A stretch of DNA of 64,000 bases from NCBI GenBank assembly GCA_044348005.1, contig JBIKTR010000002.1:1-64000 (forward strand), in the 5' to 3' direction. The notes beneath the pieces are model-generated. The model did no database searches, was not told where the DNA came from, and saw only the letters and a list, made by a program, of their open reading frames with translations. The position numbers were made by a program, and so were the translations under genes. Positions 43,458 to 52,152 of this stretch are shown here, piece by piece. Position 1 is the first letter of the stretch; each line of letters starts with the position of its first letter. The DNA comes from JAJTHC01 sp044348005 (GTDB taxonomy: Bacteria; Cyanobacteriota; Vampirovibrionia; Vampirovibrionales; JAJTHC01).

Positions 43458-45158
43458 ATGATGCCCCAGCCCCCTGAAGCCGTCCAAAACCCGCAGGAAA
43501 ACTCCCCATGGTGGGTAAAGACGAGCCTTGTTTTTTTTATAGGGTCCGTTTTGATCCGCCTAGTGACTTTTGGCATGGCCCCGTTGTTTGACACCACGGA
43601 ATCTCGTTATGCGAACATGATTCAGCACCTGCTGTTACGGAATGATTGGCTGGTGCCTTATAGCCCGACTTTTCATCAACCCTTTTTTGGTAAGCCCCCT
43701 TTTAGCTTTTGGGTGGGAGGCTTAAGCGTCCTAAGTTTTGGTTCAAATGAATGGGCCTTTCGTTTCCCCAATCTCATTGCCATGCTGTTGACGTTATGGG
43801 CCACTTTTCAACTCGCTACAAAAGTGGCGAATCCACAGGTCGGGATTTTGGCGGTTTTACTGCTTATTTCTTGTGGGTTTTTTAATGCGATTGGAATGAC
43901 CGTTTCCATGGATATGTGGGTCTGTGCCAGCGTGATGATCGCCTTATTGAGCTTGTTTCATTTGCTTGAAATAAAAGATGCTTCTTCAACAGCGTTGACG
44001 CTTGAAGAAGACCGTTCGACTGCCTCATGTTCCCATCCCGTGTTTTGGCATATTTTGTTGACACTGGCCCTTGCCATGGGAGTGATGACCAAAGGCTTAC
44101 TGCCCTTAATTATGACGCTGACCCCCTTGGCAGTTTGGGTAATTTTAGCACAAGAAGCCCCTTCCCTTAAAAAAGTAGCGTGGCATTGGGTGATTTTAGG
44201 GGTGTTGTTGCTTTGCGTTCCGTGGTTTTGGCGGGTTCAGGTGAAGTTTCCTGATTTTTTGTACTACTTTTTTGTGCAAGAACACGTGTTAAGATACATC
44301 ACCCCCAATTACGGAGACCGTTACGGAAGTGGGCATTTTCGGCCTTATGGTACCAGCCTTTGGTATTTTTTGGTGGCGTTGTTGCCGTGTTCCGTGTTTC
44401 CTCTTTTTGGGTTGCCATCTTTGATGAAAGACGTCTTTAAGCGCCCCAAAGAACGGATTCAGCGTTCTTTTCAACAGGTCGTTGTATGGTTACACACGCA
44501 TTCAGCAACCACGTTTTTGTGGGTATGTATGCTCTTTCCGGCCTTGTTTTTCTCGGTGGCTAAATCCATTCTAATGACCTACGTGCTGACAGGTTTGCCT
44601 CCAGCGACGATTCTTTTGGCGCGGTTTTGGCATCGTAAAATGCCTTGGATTTATGCCAAAAGTGCAGGTTTATTTTTAGCAGGTTTTGTGACGCTTGGGA
44701 TCGCCTTATGGTTTGGGGGGTGGGGCTTTGATGCCGTGATGCAGCAGCCTCAATTTGGGGCGAAAGTCTTTCCTGACTACCGCAGTATGCGGAGCGTGGT
44801 GACACGCCTCAAGCAAGAAAATCCTGAGTTACTGGAACGCCCTGTGGTTGGATGGTTTAACAATGTGCCTTTTTCTTGGTTGTGTTACCTTCAGCAAGAT
44901 GAAACCAATACCGCCAGACGCCTTTGGTGGAAAGGCCTACCTTACACGCCTACGTTTAAAAGTCGTTATGAACCTCAAGAAATTCAAACCATTGAAGCCC
45001 TTAAATCACAAGCGGTGCCCTTTTTACTCATGACTTGGGAGCGGGATCAAGCACACACCCCCTTTTTAAATGCCCATTGGCCCAAGCACCTCGTTCGTAA
45101 AAACCTTCACAAATCTAAAAAAGGTGTTACACTATATTTAGTGACTTCTTCTCGGTAA
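43458..45158 (+). CDS. ArnT/PMT-family lipid-linked sugar transferase
   Basis: GT-C fold glycosyltransferase of 566 residues with some eleven membrane segments. Family signature LFDTTESRYANMIQHLLLRNDW contains the catalytic-region D-x-x-E/D motif of the first periplasmic loop, and FHQPFFGKPPFSFWV the K-P-P loop that follows it. The C-terminal soluble part begins near residue 440. It should transfer a sugar from a polyprenyl phosphate to an acceptor such as lipid A, glycan or protein; the acceptor cannot be read. It lies between GtrA and GT2. Confidence 0.87.
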   Translation: MMPQPPEAVQNPQENSPWWVKTSLVFFIGSVLIRLVTFGMAPLFDTTESRYANMIQHLLLRNDWLVPYSPTFHQPFFGKPPFSFWVGGLSVLSFGSNEWAFRFPNLIAMLLTLWATFQLATKVANPQVGILAVLLLISCGFFNAIGMTVSMDMWVCASVMIALLSLFHLLEIKDASSTALTLEEDRSTASCSHPVFWHILLTLALAMGVMTKGLLPLIMTLTPLAVWVILAQEAPSLKKVAWHWVILGVLLLCVPWFWRVQVKFPDFLYYFFVQEHVLRYITPNYGDRYGSGHFRPYGTSLWYFLVALLPCSVFPLFGLPSLMKDVFKRPKERIQRSFQQVVVWLHTHSATTFLWVCMLFPALFFSVAKSILMTYVLTGLPPATILLARFWHRKMPWIYAKSAGLFLAGFVTLGIALWFGGWGFDAVMQQPQFGAKVFPDYRSMRSVVTRLKQENPELLERPVVGWFNNVPFSWLCYLQQDETNTARRLWWKGLPYTPTFKSRYEPQEIQTIEALKSQAVPFLLMTWERDQAHTPFLNAHWPKHLVRKNLHKSKKGVTLYLVTSSR

Positions 45159-45205
45159 CGATTCTGCCTACCCCTGCCCCCTAGCCCTTAAATGAGATTA
45201 TCATC

Positions 45206-46015
45206 ATGCTGTATTCCACCCAAGTTCAAGAAGAACGCCATATTTCGCCTTTTGTGAGCAATCCAGCTTCTTACCTGAAGGAAATTTTTCTCTCGGTCGT
45301 TATTCCTGCTTACAATGAAGCGCTTCGCTTGCCAAGCACCTTAGAACACCTGATCCAGTACTTCGATTCACAAGCGTATTCGGTAGAAGTCATTCTCGTT
45401 AATGACGGCAGTGCGGATGCCACCGCTGAAATCGTCGAATCGTTTCAAGCCCAATGCCCCTATTTGCGACTGTTAAACTTGCCTACAAATCAAGGCAAGG
45501 GGGCAGCGTTGCAGGCGGGATTTAAGGCGGCCAAAGGGCGTTATGCCTTGATGTACGATGCCGATCGTGCGGTGCCGATTGATACGCTTGAAGATTGGCT
45601 TAATGCAGAAATGCCTAATACTATAGAACATATTATTATTGGGTCTCGTTCTGTGGAAGAAGAAGGTGTGGTGCGTCAATTCAATCCCTTTCGACGAGTC
45701 GTCAGTTTAATTTTTCAAAAGACGTCTCAATGGTTAATTCCTGATGTTGAAGACACCCAATGTGGGTTTAAACTGTTTCCTGCTCAGGCGTATCAATTAT
45801 TTGCGGAATTACAACTTGAAAAAGGGTTTGCTGCTGATTTAGAATATCTGATGATGGCTGAAATGCATGGCTTTTACGTGGAAGAACGCGGTGTTTCTTG
45901 GACGAATATGGTGGGTTCTAAAGTCAATGTGTGGGTCGATTCGTGGAAGATGCTTTTTGCCATGTTTCGTATTAAATACCGTAGCTACAAAGGCACGTAT
46001 ACAAGCGCCTCATAA
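45206..46015 (+). CDS. GT2 glycosyltransferase, dolichyl/polyprenyl-phosphate sugar synthase-like
   Basis: Cytoplasmic enzyme of 269 residues without C-terminal membrane helices, of the Alg5/DPM1-like kind: SVVIPAYNEALRLPSTLEHL, VILVNDGSADATAE, NQGKGAALQAGFKAAKGRYA, DADRAVP (D-x-D), then DTQCGFKLFPAQ. It is expected to make a polyprenyl-phosphate-linked hexose for the flippase and transferase encoded upstream. The short N-terminal extension (residues 1-25) contains no known motif. Confidence 0.87.
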   Translation: MLYSTQVQEERHISPFVSNPASYLKEIFLSVVIPAYNEALRLPSTLEHLIQYFDSQAYSVEVILVNDGSADATAEIVESFQAQCPYLRLLNLPTNQGKGAALQAGFKAAKGRYALMYDADRAVPIDTLEDWLNAEMPNTIEHIIIGSRSVEEEGVVRQFNPFRRVVSLIFQKTSQWLIPDVEDTQCGFKLFPAQAYQLFAELQLEKGFAADLEYLMMAEMHGFYVEERGVSWTNMVGSKVNVWVDSWKMLFAMFRIKYRSYKGTYTSAS

Positions 46016-46020
46016 AACGC

Positions 46021-46068
46021 TAGGGTCTGGTAAACTTTAAATACTTTCCCCTACAGTGTCTATACTTT
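46021..46068 (+). repeat. MITE-like repeat, left-end fragment
   Basis: TTTAAATACTTTCCCC, TACAGTGTCTATACTTT match the left end of the copy at 917-1012. The core and right end are absent. Confidence 0.55.
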
Positions 46069-46089
46069 ACGGTAGAGCGTTTTCTTGGT

Positions 46090-47010
46090 TTAGCAATGTT
46101 GCGCATAAAGGGCTAAACTATAAGCACATTGAATGCTTTGGTAGACGTTCTGTATTTTTATAGCCAGTGGAGTATTTTCATTAAAGCACAACGGCAATTG
46201 AATCGTGGTACCATTGACGCGTTCTGAATGAGGAAGTAAAGCACAAGCATCTGCCATTAAAGGGGAATGGAACTGTATCTGAACTTCAAAATCGTTAAGG
46301 GGACGCGCTTGCGAAAAATGGGCTAAGGCTTCTTTGGCTTGCTTGTTTTGAGCGGGCGTTCGTTCGCACAAGGCTTTAAATACGGTGGCTAAATGTTCTT
46401 CTGCTTGAGGCACCCCTTGAACGCATTGCCAACCTCGTCCAAGCTTAGAAACCACATGAGTCCCCTGACCAAGGTACAGGCAATTGTCTTGTAACGCCTC
46501 TAGTTCATGGCCTAGAATGTCGTCTCCGTATGTTAAGGCCACAGGCACCCCAAAGCCCAATTCAGCCAGTAAAATGCTCAATCCCGCTTCCCCTAAGGAA
46601 AGGCCATTAAAGCGAATGTCTGCAACATCTTCTGTAAAAGTATGGGCCAAAGGGGCATGCAGGCTTCCGGCCTTGGCGTGATACCCCAGTAAAAGGCAGG
46701 CGTCAAACGTTGAATCAAGGCCTGCCATCATACCAAAGCGTTTGGGTTTTCCTGAAATTACTTCTACACAGGCGGGGAAGTCCACGTCTGCCAAGAAAAG
46801 GTTTGTCATGCTGGCGTGGGCATCGTTAATGACGATGCGGTGGGCTTTAAGGTCTTCGACGTCTTGAAAAAGACGCTCAAGCGTTCGCTTAACTTGTTGA
46901 AGTGCAACTTGATAGCCTTGAAAGTCTTGAGGCTGTTGTGGAAAGACCTGCTTGGCATGACTAATGCCTGAAAATCCTTCAAAATCAAGTGAAATATACA
47001 GTGAACTCAT
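46090..47010 (-). CDS. dppA: M55 D-aminopeptidase (DppA-like)
   Basis: Zinc peptidase of 306 residues that cleaves D-amino-acid-containing peptides, such as D-Ala-D-Ala. Metal-binding motifs are at the expected places: ISLDFEGFSGI (Asp and Glu), VINDAHASMTNLF (His), LLLGYHAKAGSLHAPLAHTF (His) and LSLGEAGLSI (Glu). It stands alone on the minus strand, not with a dipeptide transporter, so a role in recycling peptidoglycan peptides is possible. Confidence 0.88.
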   Translation of the reverse strand: MSSLYISLDFEGFSGISHAKQVFPQQPQDFQGYQVALQQVKRTLERLFQDVEDLKAHRIVINDAHASMTNLFLADVDFPACVEVISGKPKRFGMMAGLDSTFDACLLLGYHAKAGSLHAPLAHTFTEDVADIRFNGLSLGEAGLSILLAELGFGVPVALTYGDDILGHELEALQDNCLYLGQGTHVVSKLGRGWQCVQGVPQAEEHLATVFKALCERTPAQNKQAKEALAHFSQARPLNDFEVQIQFHSPLMADACALLPHSERVNGTTIQLPLCFNENTPLAIKIQNVYQSIQCAYSLALYAQHC

Positions 47011-47182
47011 TTGTCTTTCTTATTTCCCCTAAAGATAGTGGATATCTGTACCCAATGAAACATGGCACCCTAAGAATAACGTTATTATATCATCATATAG
47101 GTGAGATTCTAGCTTTTTAGGACATTTATTCAAGAGAGAAACAGAATCCCTAACACTATGCGTCAAATAGGAGTATTGATTT

Positions 47183-48121
47183 GTGTCTCTTTACCCACTT
47201 TTTCTGCCCAATCGTTTAACTGCCTATACCCTCGTTCTAGTGTTTTTAGGCTCGGCTTCTTTGACGATGTTAAGTGGATGTGGTAATAGTTTACCTCCCA
47301 AGTCTTCAACACCGCGCACTTCAAGCCCTTCAACAGCAGTTACGCTTCCCGTAACAAAACCCCCTGCGGGTCAAGGGAAAGCGCCTTCTTCGGAAGGGGA
47401 TTCTACTTCAAGTACTCAACCCACAGAATCCAATAGTGGTGAAGTCGCCGTTTTGAGTGAAAGCCAGTTGGTTGAACAAGAAATTATTATGCTAGCCAGT
47501 AATGGGACAGACCCCTTTTCCATTGCGATGAATGTACAACCTATTGAAGTAAAAGAAGACGAACTCGAAGCTCTTTCTCCCTACTATCAATCACTTATAG
47601 GCATTTCTCCCTTAGTCACTGTAAAAGTGATTAAAGTTGAAAAACCTGTGATAGACCCAGTATCTGGAGTACCTTCAGCGCCAGTGGTGGATCCTACGAT
47701 TGCTATGCGCGAAGCTTTGTCAACCATTAACGTCAATGGAATTTCTTATAAAAAGACAGCCCCCATGGCGATTTTATCCCTTTCAAGCAAAGAGCAAGCA
47801 GGATCCAACACTTTATTTGTGAAAAAAGGATCGCGCCTTTTCGTCAACGGCTATAGCGTGCTTGTTGAAGACATTACCACAAGTACCGTTAGAGTTAGTA
47901 CCTCTCAAGGTTACAACAAAGTATCACAAACCTTAATGATTCAAGATATTTTTGGATTTTCTAGATCTGGATCTACAGGTGCGGTGGGGGCTTCTTCGTC
48001 AAGCGAACCCACTGGTGGTGGGTCTCCTTCAGGAGGGGTCTCCCCTGCTAGTCCTTCGGGGACTTCTAAAAATGTTTCTTCCCAAGACATTGACAAAATT
48101 ATTAAAGATTTATTGAACTAA
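47183..48121 (+). CDS. lipoprotein upstream of the secretin, possible PilP-like
   Basis: 312-residue lipoprotein: signal peptide with lipobox LSGC (Cys near residue 33), a Ser/Pro/Thr linker and a C-terminal domain with SALSTINVNGISYKK-like start, NTLFVKKGSRLFVNGYSVLV and an end rich in Ser/Gly. The GTG at 47183 follows AGGAG by nine bases and gives the signal peptide. Its position before the secretin fits a PilP or GspC-like bridging protein; strands with the repeated VNG turn support it, but similarity is not enough to be sure. Confidence 0.7.
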   Translation: MSLYPLFLPNRLTAYTLVLVFLGSASLTMLSGCGNSLPPKSSTPRTSSPSTAVTLPVTKPPAGQGKAPSSEGDSTSSTQPTESNSGEVAVLSESQLVEQEIIMLASNGTDPFSIAMNVQPIEVKEDELEALSPYYQSLIGISPLVTVKVIKVEKPVIDPVSGVPSAPVVDPTIAMREALSTINVNGISYKKTAPMAILSLSSKEQAGSNTLFVKKGSRLFVNGYSVLVEDITTSTVRVSTSQGYNKVSQTLMIQDIFGFSRSGSTGAVGASSSSEPTGGGSPSGGVSPASPSGTSKNVSSQDIDKIIKDLLN

Positions 48122-48142
48122 ACCTATGAAAGGTCTTTTATT

Positions 48143-50257
48143 ATGACGTTTTCTTTCCCTCCCTTGCCAAATCCTCGTTCTATTCAAAAGCATCTATCTT
48201 TCAAAGGGCTACACTATGGTTGGGTGCCTTTCGTTGCAATGGCATTGACTCTAGGCCTATTAAATCCTTTTATGGGCTTAATGTTGCCTCGTGCTTCGGC
48301 AACCAATTACCCCGTTTCTATTTTACCGACTGAAACTTTAGAACGTCCAGCGGTGAATATCTTTAAGGGAATTAAAGTTGCTCCAGAATCAGCGCGTGTA
48401 GATTTGAACTTAAGAAATACAAGTATTGTTGATATTTTACAATTACTGGCGGAACAAGGGCATTTCAACATCATTGTGGATGAATCCGTCACAGGAGTCA
48501 TGACAGTCGATATTAAAAATATCAGTGTCAACAAAGCGCTCGAATACATTTTTATTACAGGGGGATTAAGCTATACCCAAGAAGGGAACACCCTTGTTGT
48601 GGCGAATACGGCAACGACCAATGCCCGTTCTTTAAATGCGAAAATATTTAAAGTTATTCCGATTAAGTATAGAGATGCGGGTCAAATTTCTACAGAACTA
48701 AGCCAAACTATTTTTGCCGCGAATAAACCGGGTACTAATAATATGGCAGTCGCTACTTTTGATCCCCTCACAAATAGCTTATTAGTGGTGGCGACTGAAC
48801 GTGAAGTAGCGTTGATTGAAGAGCTTTTACCTCAACTCGATTTACCTCGTAACCGTAAAGTATTTAAAATTATGCACGGTAATGCAAACACTATTGCACA
48901 AAATGTTTTTACAACCCTTACCGCTGGTTGGGCCGCGGGTGGTGGTGGAGCTGCCGCAGGTGGTGGTGGAGCTGCCGCAGGTGGTGGTGGAGCTGCCGCA
49001 GGTGGTGGTGGAGCTGCCGCAGGTGGTGGTGGAGCTGCCGCAGGTGGTGGTGGTGGAGCTGCCGCAGGTGGTGGTACTTATGCAAGTGGGGGTTTTTCAA
49101 TGGTACCGAACCCAGTAACAGGGACCGTTACGGTTTATGGCACGCCTGAACAATTACAATTGGTGGAAGAGTTGATTCATGAACTAGATGTGGCTCGTCC
49201 CCAAGTGATGATTGAACTTTCCTTGGTTGAACTGACCAAATCCAACACCAAAGTCATTCAACCCATTACGAGTGGTCCGATTGGGTTTGGCGAGTTTCAA
49301 ATCGGCACATTTACAGGTACACCTCTCACTTATGCTGGTAAAGCCTTAGGTATTTTAGGGGGTGGTTCTGGTAACGGATCGGTTGGTAAGTTTCAACTAC
49401 CAAACATAGGATTTAACTTTAATAATAACGAAGCTAAAGCAAAACTCTTAGCGAACCCTACTTTGATTGCGGTGGATGGCACCACTTCTTCGGTTAGCAT
49501 TACCGATACGATTGTATATTTTACCTCAACAACGACCGTGACTGCCGCTGGAGTACCTACGGTAACGTGGCAAGCCAATAGCCAAGAAGTTGGCATTGAA
49601 CTTGAATTGACCCCAGTGATTACCAATGACGGAAATGTAACCTTGGCACTTAGACCTTCAGTAAGCCAACTGATTGCACTGAGAGAAGGGGGAGGTGGTG
49701 CGGTAAGTGCCCCTGAAATTGCTAATCGTGAGTTTACGATTGCGTCTGTTCGAGTCAAAGACGGGCAAACCCTTGCCATTGGTGGACTGTTGAGAGATAC
49801 ACGCAATGAATCATGGGACAAAATCCCAGGACTTGCTAACTTACCCATTGTGGGGGCGATGTTTAGATCTACTACCTCTGCAGGGAATCAGAGTCAACGC
49901 ACGGAACTGGTCGTTTTAGTGACGCCTCACATTTTAAAAGAAGAAGTAAACTCGCCTTACTTTGACGGTGACCCAAAGCCTGCTTCTGATTCAGATGCGT
50001 TAACGGTGCCTCAACACGGAAGAACTGGCACACCCGTTTTACCTTCAGAAGTGAACGTCATGAGCGACAAGGGCGGTGAACTTAAGATTGAAACTGGCCG
50101 TTACGTCATGAGCGAACCACAAGCCCCTAAAAGTAGTGAAAAACCAGCAAAATCTTTCAAACGCAAACAAGCAAAAATAGAAGACCCCTATAGCGTGACA
50201 CCTTATAAGGACCACATAGGCGGTTTCAATCGTACCTTTGGCAGTAATTTCAAGTAA
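48143..50257 (+). CDS. secretin, type IV pilus/type II secretion (PilQ/GspD)
   Basis: Outer-membrane channel of 704 residues. N-terminal signal or anchor (MALTLGLLNPFMGLM) is followed by a short-chain secretin N-domain (VDLNLRNTSIVDILQLLAEQ), an N1-like domain (KVIPIKYRDAGQISTEL), an N3-like domain (FKIMHGNANTIAQNVFTTLT) interrupted by a Gly/Ala repeat at residues 265-312, and the secretin domain with VRVKDGQTLAIGGLLRDT and KIPGLANLPIVGAMF. PilQ and GspD cannot be told apart by the domains I see; neighbours suggest pilus biogenesis. Confidence 0.9.
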   Translation: MTFSFPPLPNPRSIQKHLSFKGLHYGWVPFVAMALTLGLLNPFMGLMLPRASATNYPVSILPTETLERPAVNIFKGIKVAPESARVDLNLRNTSIVDILQLLAEQGHFNIIVDESVTGVMTVDIKNISVNKALEYIFITGGLSYTQEGNTLVVANTATTNARSLNAKIFKVIPIKYRDAGQISTELSQTIFAANKPGTNNMAVATFDPLTNSLLVVATEREVALIEELLPQLDLPRNRKVFKIMHGNANTIAQNVFTTLTAGWAAGGGGAAAGGGGAAAGGGGAAAGGGGAAAGGGGAAAGGGGGAAAGGGTYASGGFSMVPNPVTGTVTVYGTPEQLQLVEELIHELDVARPQVMIELSLVELTKSNTKVIQPITSGPIGFGEFQIGTFTGTPLTYAGKALGILGGGSGNGSVGKFQLPNIGFNFNNNEAKAKLLANPTLIAVDGTTSSVSITDTIVYFTSTTTVTAAGVPTVTWQANSQEVGIELELTPVITNDGNVTLALRPSVSQLIALREGGGGAVSAPEIANREFTIASVRVKDGQTLAIGGLLRDTRNESWDKIPGLANLPIVGAMFRSTTSAGNQSQRTELVVLVTPHILKEEVNSPYFDGDPKPASDSDALTVPQHGRTGTPVLPSEVNVMSDKGGELKIETGRYVMSEPQAPKSSEKPAKSFKRKQAKIEDPYSVTPYKDHIGGFNRTFGSNFK
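48938..49075 (+). repeat. 21-bp Gly/Ala-coding tandem repeat in the secretin gene
   Basis: Five perfect copies of GGTGGTGGTGGAGCTGCCGCA (48938-49042), one 24-base copy with an extra GGT (49043-49066), then a partial copy. Each encodes GGGGAAA; the extra codon gives five glycines. Confidence 0.95.
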
Positions 50258-50284
50258 TTTTTGGAAATTCCCCAATGGATTTAA

Positions 50285-50294
50285 AAGGAGGTGA
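50285..50294 (+). promoter_or_regulatory. strong ribosome binding site setting a TTG start for pilB
   Basis: AAGGAGGTGA is complementary to the 3' end of 16S rRNA and lies 5 bases before TTG at 50300-50302. A GTG at 50291 overlaps the site itself, so it is unlikely to be the start. Confidence 0.7.
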
Positions 50295-50299
50295 GTGTT

Positions 50300-52096
50300 T
50301 TGTCCCTAAGTGTGGTTGAAGGAAGCGCCAGTATAATTCTTCAAAGCGTGATTAAATATGTACGAGACGTCAAAAAAATAAGTCCCGAATTACTGGTTTC
50401 CATTATGGAGCGTTCCGAAAAGGAAAGGATTTCGCTAGATGAGCAGTTTCTAAAAGAAGGTGTCTTGACCCGAGAAGACTTGGTGCAAATCGTGACCAAG
50501 TGCTTCCCTGTTAAGTACTATTCTTTAGAAAACGTCCAACCTACGGCGGAGTTATTAGGAATAATTCCAGAAGAAATTATTGAAGAAAAATTTCTTATCC
50601 CCGTGTCCAACACACATGGGCGCTTGGTTATTGCGATGATTGATCCTACTGATACGGCAGCAATTGAAGAGGTGACTGTTTTAAAAGGCATGCGTCCACA
50701 GATTGTGTCTACCTTACCTATGGACTACCGCCAATGGATGCTGAAATTTGAAGCCCAACAGTCCTTAAAAGCAAGAGGAAACAAAGAAGCCACTCAAGAT
50801 TTGTTGGATCAACTTGCCAATGCCAGTCAAGTAAAGCTTTCCGCCCAAGCCCAGCGACTAGACAACATTCGTGCGATGGGTGAAGCAGAAATTCAAGACA
50901 CTTCAGATCCTCTCGTACGTTTTGTAAACTCATTGTTGATTCAAGGGGTCGTGCAAGGCGCTTCAGATATTCACATCGAACCGCGAGAAGGCCATTACGT
51001 CGTTCGTTTCCGTTCGGACGGGGTGTTGAAAGCAATTTTAGATATTCCGCAAAACATGGAAGGTGCTGTTATTACCCGCTTAAAAGTTATGGCAAAAATG
51101 GATATTTCTGATCGTCGTCGGCCGCAAGATGGTCGGATGTCGATTCACTATAAAAAAGTTGAATATAACTTTCGTGTGAACACGCTTCCCGTGACAGAAG
51201 GGCGTGAAAAAATGGTTATGCGGATTTTGCGTCCGTCCGCCACGGTGACTGATTTCACCAAACTAGGCTTCACGCAAGAAGATGCCACTAAAATTGAACT
51301 GCTCTATAAGGCTCCGTATGGTATTGTACTTGTTTGTGGGCCTACAGGTTCAGGCAAATCTACTACACTGTATACCATTATGAACAAAATAAATAGTGAA
51401 CTCATTAATGTTTCGACTGTTGAAGACCCCGTTGAATTAAAAATAGAAGGCTTAAACCAATCTCAAGTGAATGCCAAAGCCGATTTTACTTTTGCTAGTT
51501 CGATGCGAGCCTTATTGCGTCAAGATCCTGATGTCATTATGGTGGGTGAAATTCGAGATTACGAAACCCTTGAAGCAGGGATTCATGCTGCGTTGACGGG
51601 TCACTTAGTGTTTTCAACCATTCACGCGAACTCAACAGCAACCACCATTACCCGAATGCTTGAAATGGGGGCATCCAGTAGCTTGATTTCTGCGGCAGTC
51701 AATGGGGTGATTGCTCAGCGCTTAACGCGAGCTTTATGCCCCCATTGTAAAGAAGCCCATGAAGCGACGGATGAACAAAAAGAAATTTTATATGAATTCT
51801 ATAAAACACCCCCAGACATGAAGGAACCTTTGACGATTTACAAGGCCAAAGGCTGTGAAATGTGTAAGGATTCTGGCTATTTTGGACGAACAGGTCTTTA
51901 TGAAATTATGATGGTTGACCGAGAATTACGCCACTTAATTGCTTCTCAAGTCAATGAACTAGAAATTGAAGACACCGCCATGAAACGTGGCATGATTACT
52001 CTAGGCATGTGTGCCAGAACCAAAATCATCGAAGGTAAAGTGGACTTTGCTGAAATCGAACGAGTGTTAGGCCCTTTTAGAGGAGGCAGTCGATGA
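50300..52096 (+). CDS. pilB: pilus/secretion assembly ATPase PilB/GspE
   Basis: Hexameric motor ATPase of about 598 residues. An N-terminal MshEN-type domain is visible as PEEIIEEKFLIPVSNTHGRL. The ATPase has Walker A GPTGSGKSTT, Asp box STVEDPVE, Walker B DPDVIMVGEIRD, and His box GHLVFSTIHANS. A zinc-binding tetracysteine lies in CPHC and KAKGCEMCKDSGYFGRTGL. It drives polymerisation of pilin. It is followed by pilC, with no pilT nearby. Confidence 0.92.
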   Translation: MSLSVVEGSASIILQSVIKYVRDVKKISPELLVSIMERSEKERISLDEQFLKEGVLTREDLVQIVTKCFPVKYYSLENVQPTAELLGIIPEEIIEEKFLIPVSNTHGRLVIAMIDPTDTAAIEEVTVLKGMRPQIVSTLPMDYRQWMLKFEAQQSLKARGNKEATQDLLDQLANASQVKLSAQAQRLDNIRAMGEAEIQDTSDPLVRFVNSLLIQGVVQGASDIHIEPREGHYVVRFRSDGVLKAILDIPQNMEGAVITRLKVMAKMDISDRRRPQDGRMSIHYKKVEYNFRVNTLPVTEGREKMVMRILRPSATVTDFTKLGFTQEDATKIELLYKAPYGIVLVCGPTGSGKSTTLYTIMNKINSELINVSTVEDPVELKIEGLNQSQVNAKADFTFASSMRALLRQDPDVIMVGEIRDYETLEAGIHAALTGHLVFSTIHANSTATTITRMLEMGASSSLISAAVNGVIAQRLTRALCPHCKEAHEATDEQKEILYEFYKTPPDMKEPLTIYKAKGCEMCKDSGYFGRTGLYEIMMVDRELRHLIASQVNELEIEDTAMKRGMITLGMCARTKIIEGKVDFAEIERVLGPFRGGSR

Positions 52097-52152
52097 TAAA
52101 GGCAGTTCCCGACTATTTAATAGGCCTAAAAATATAGATAGGAGCTTAAGTA

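Noticed and set aside
48816..49149. Open frames over the Gly-Ala repeat of the secretin (Val/Glu-Leu-rich, Arg-Trp-rich and His-Leu-rich)
   Set aside because: Shadow frames of the 21-bp repeat inside the secretin gene, which has strong family similarity on both sides.
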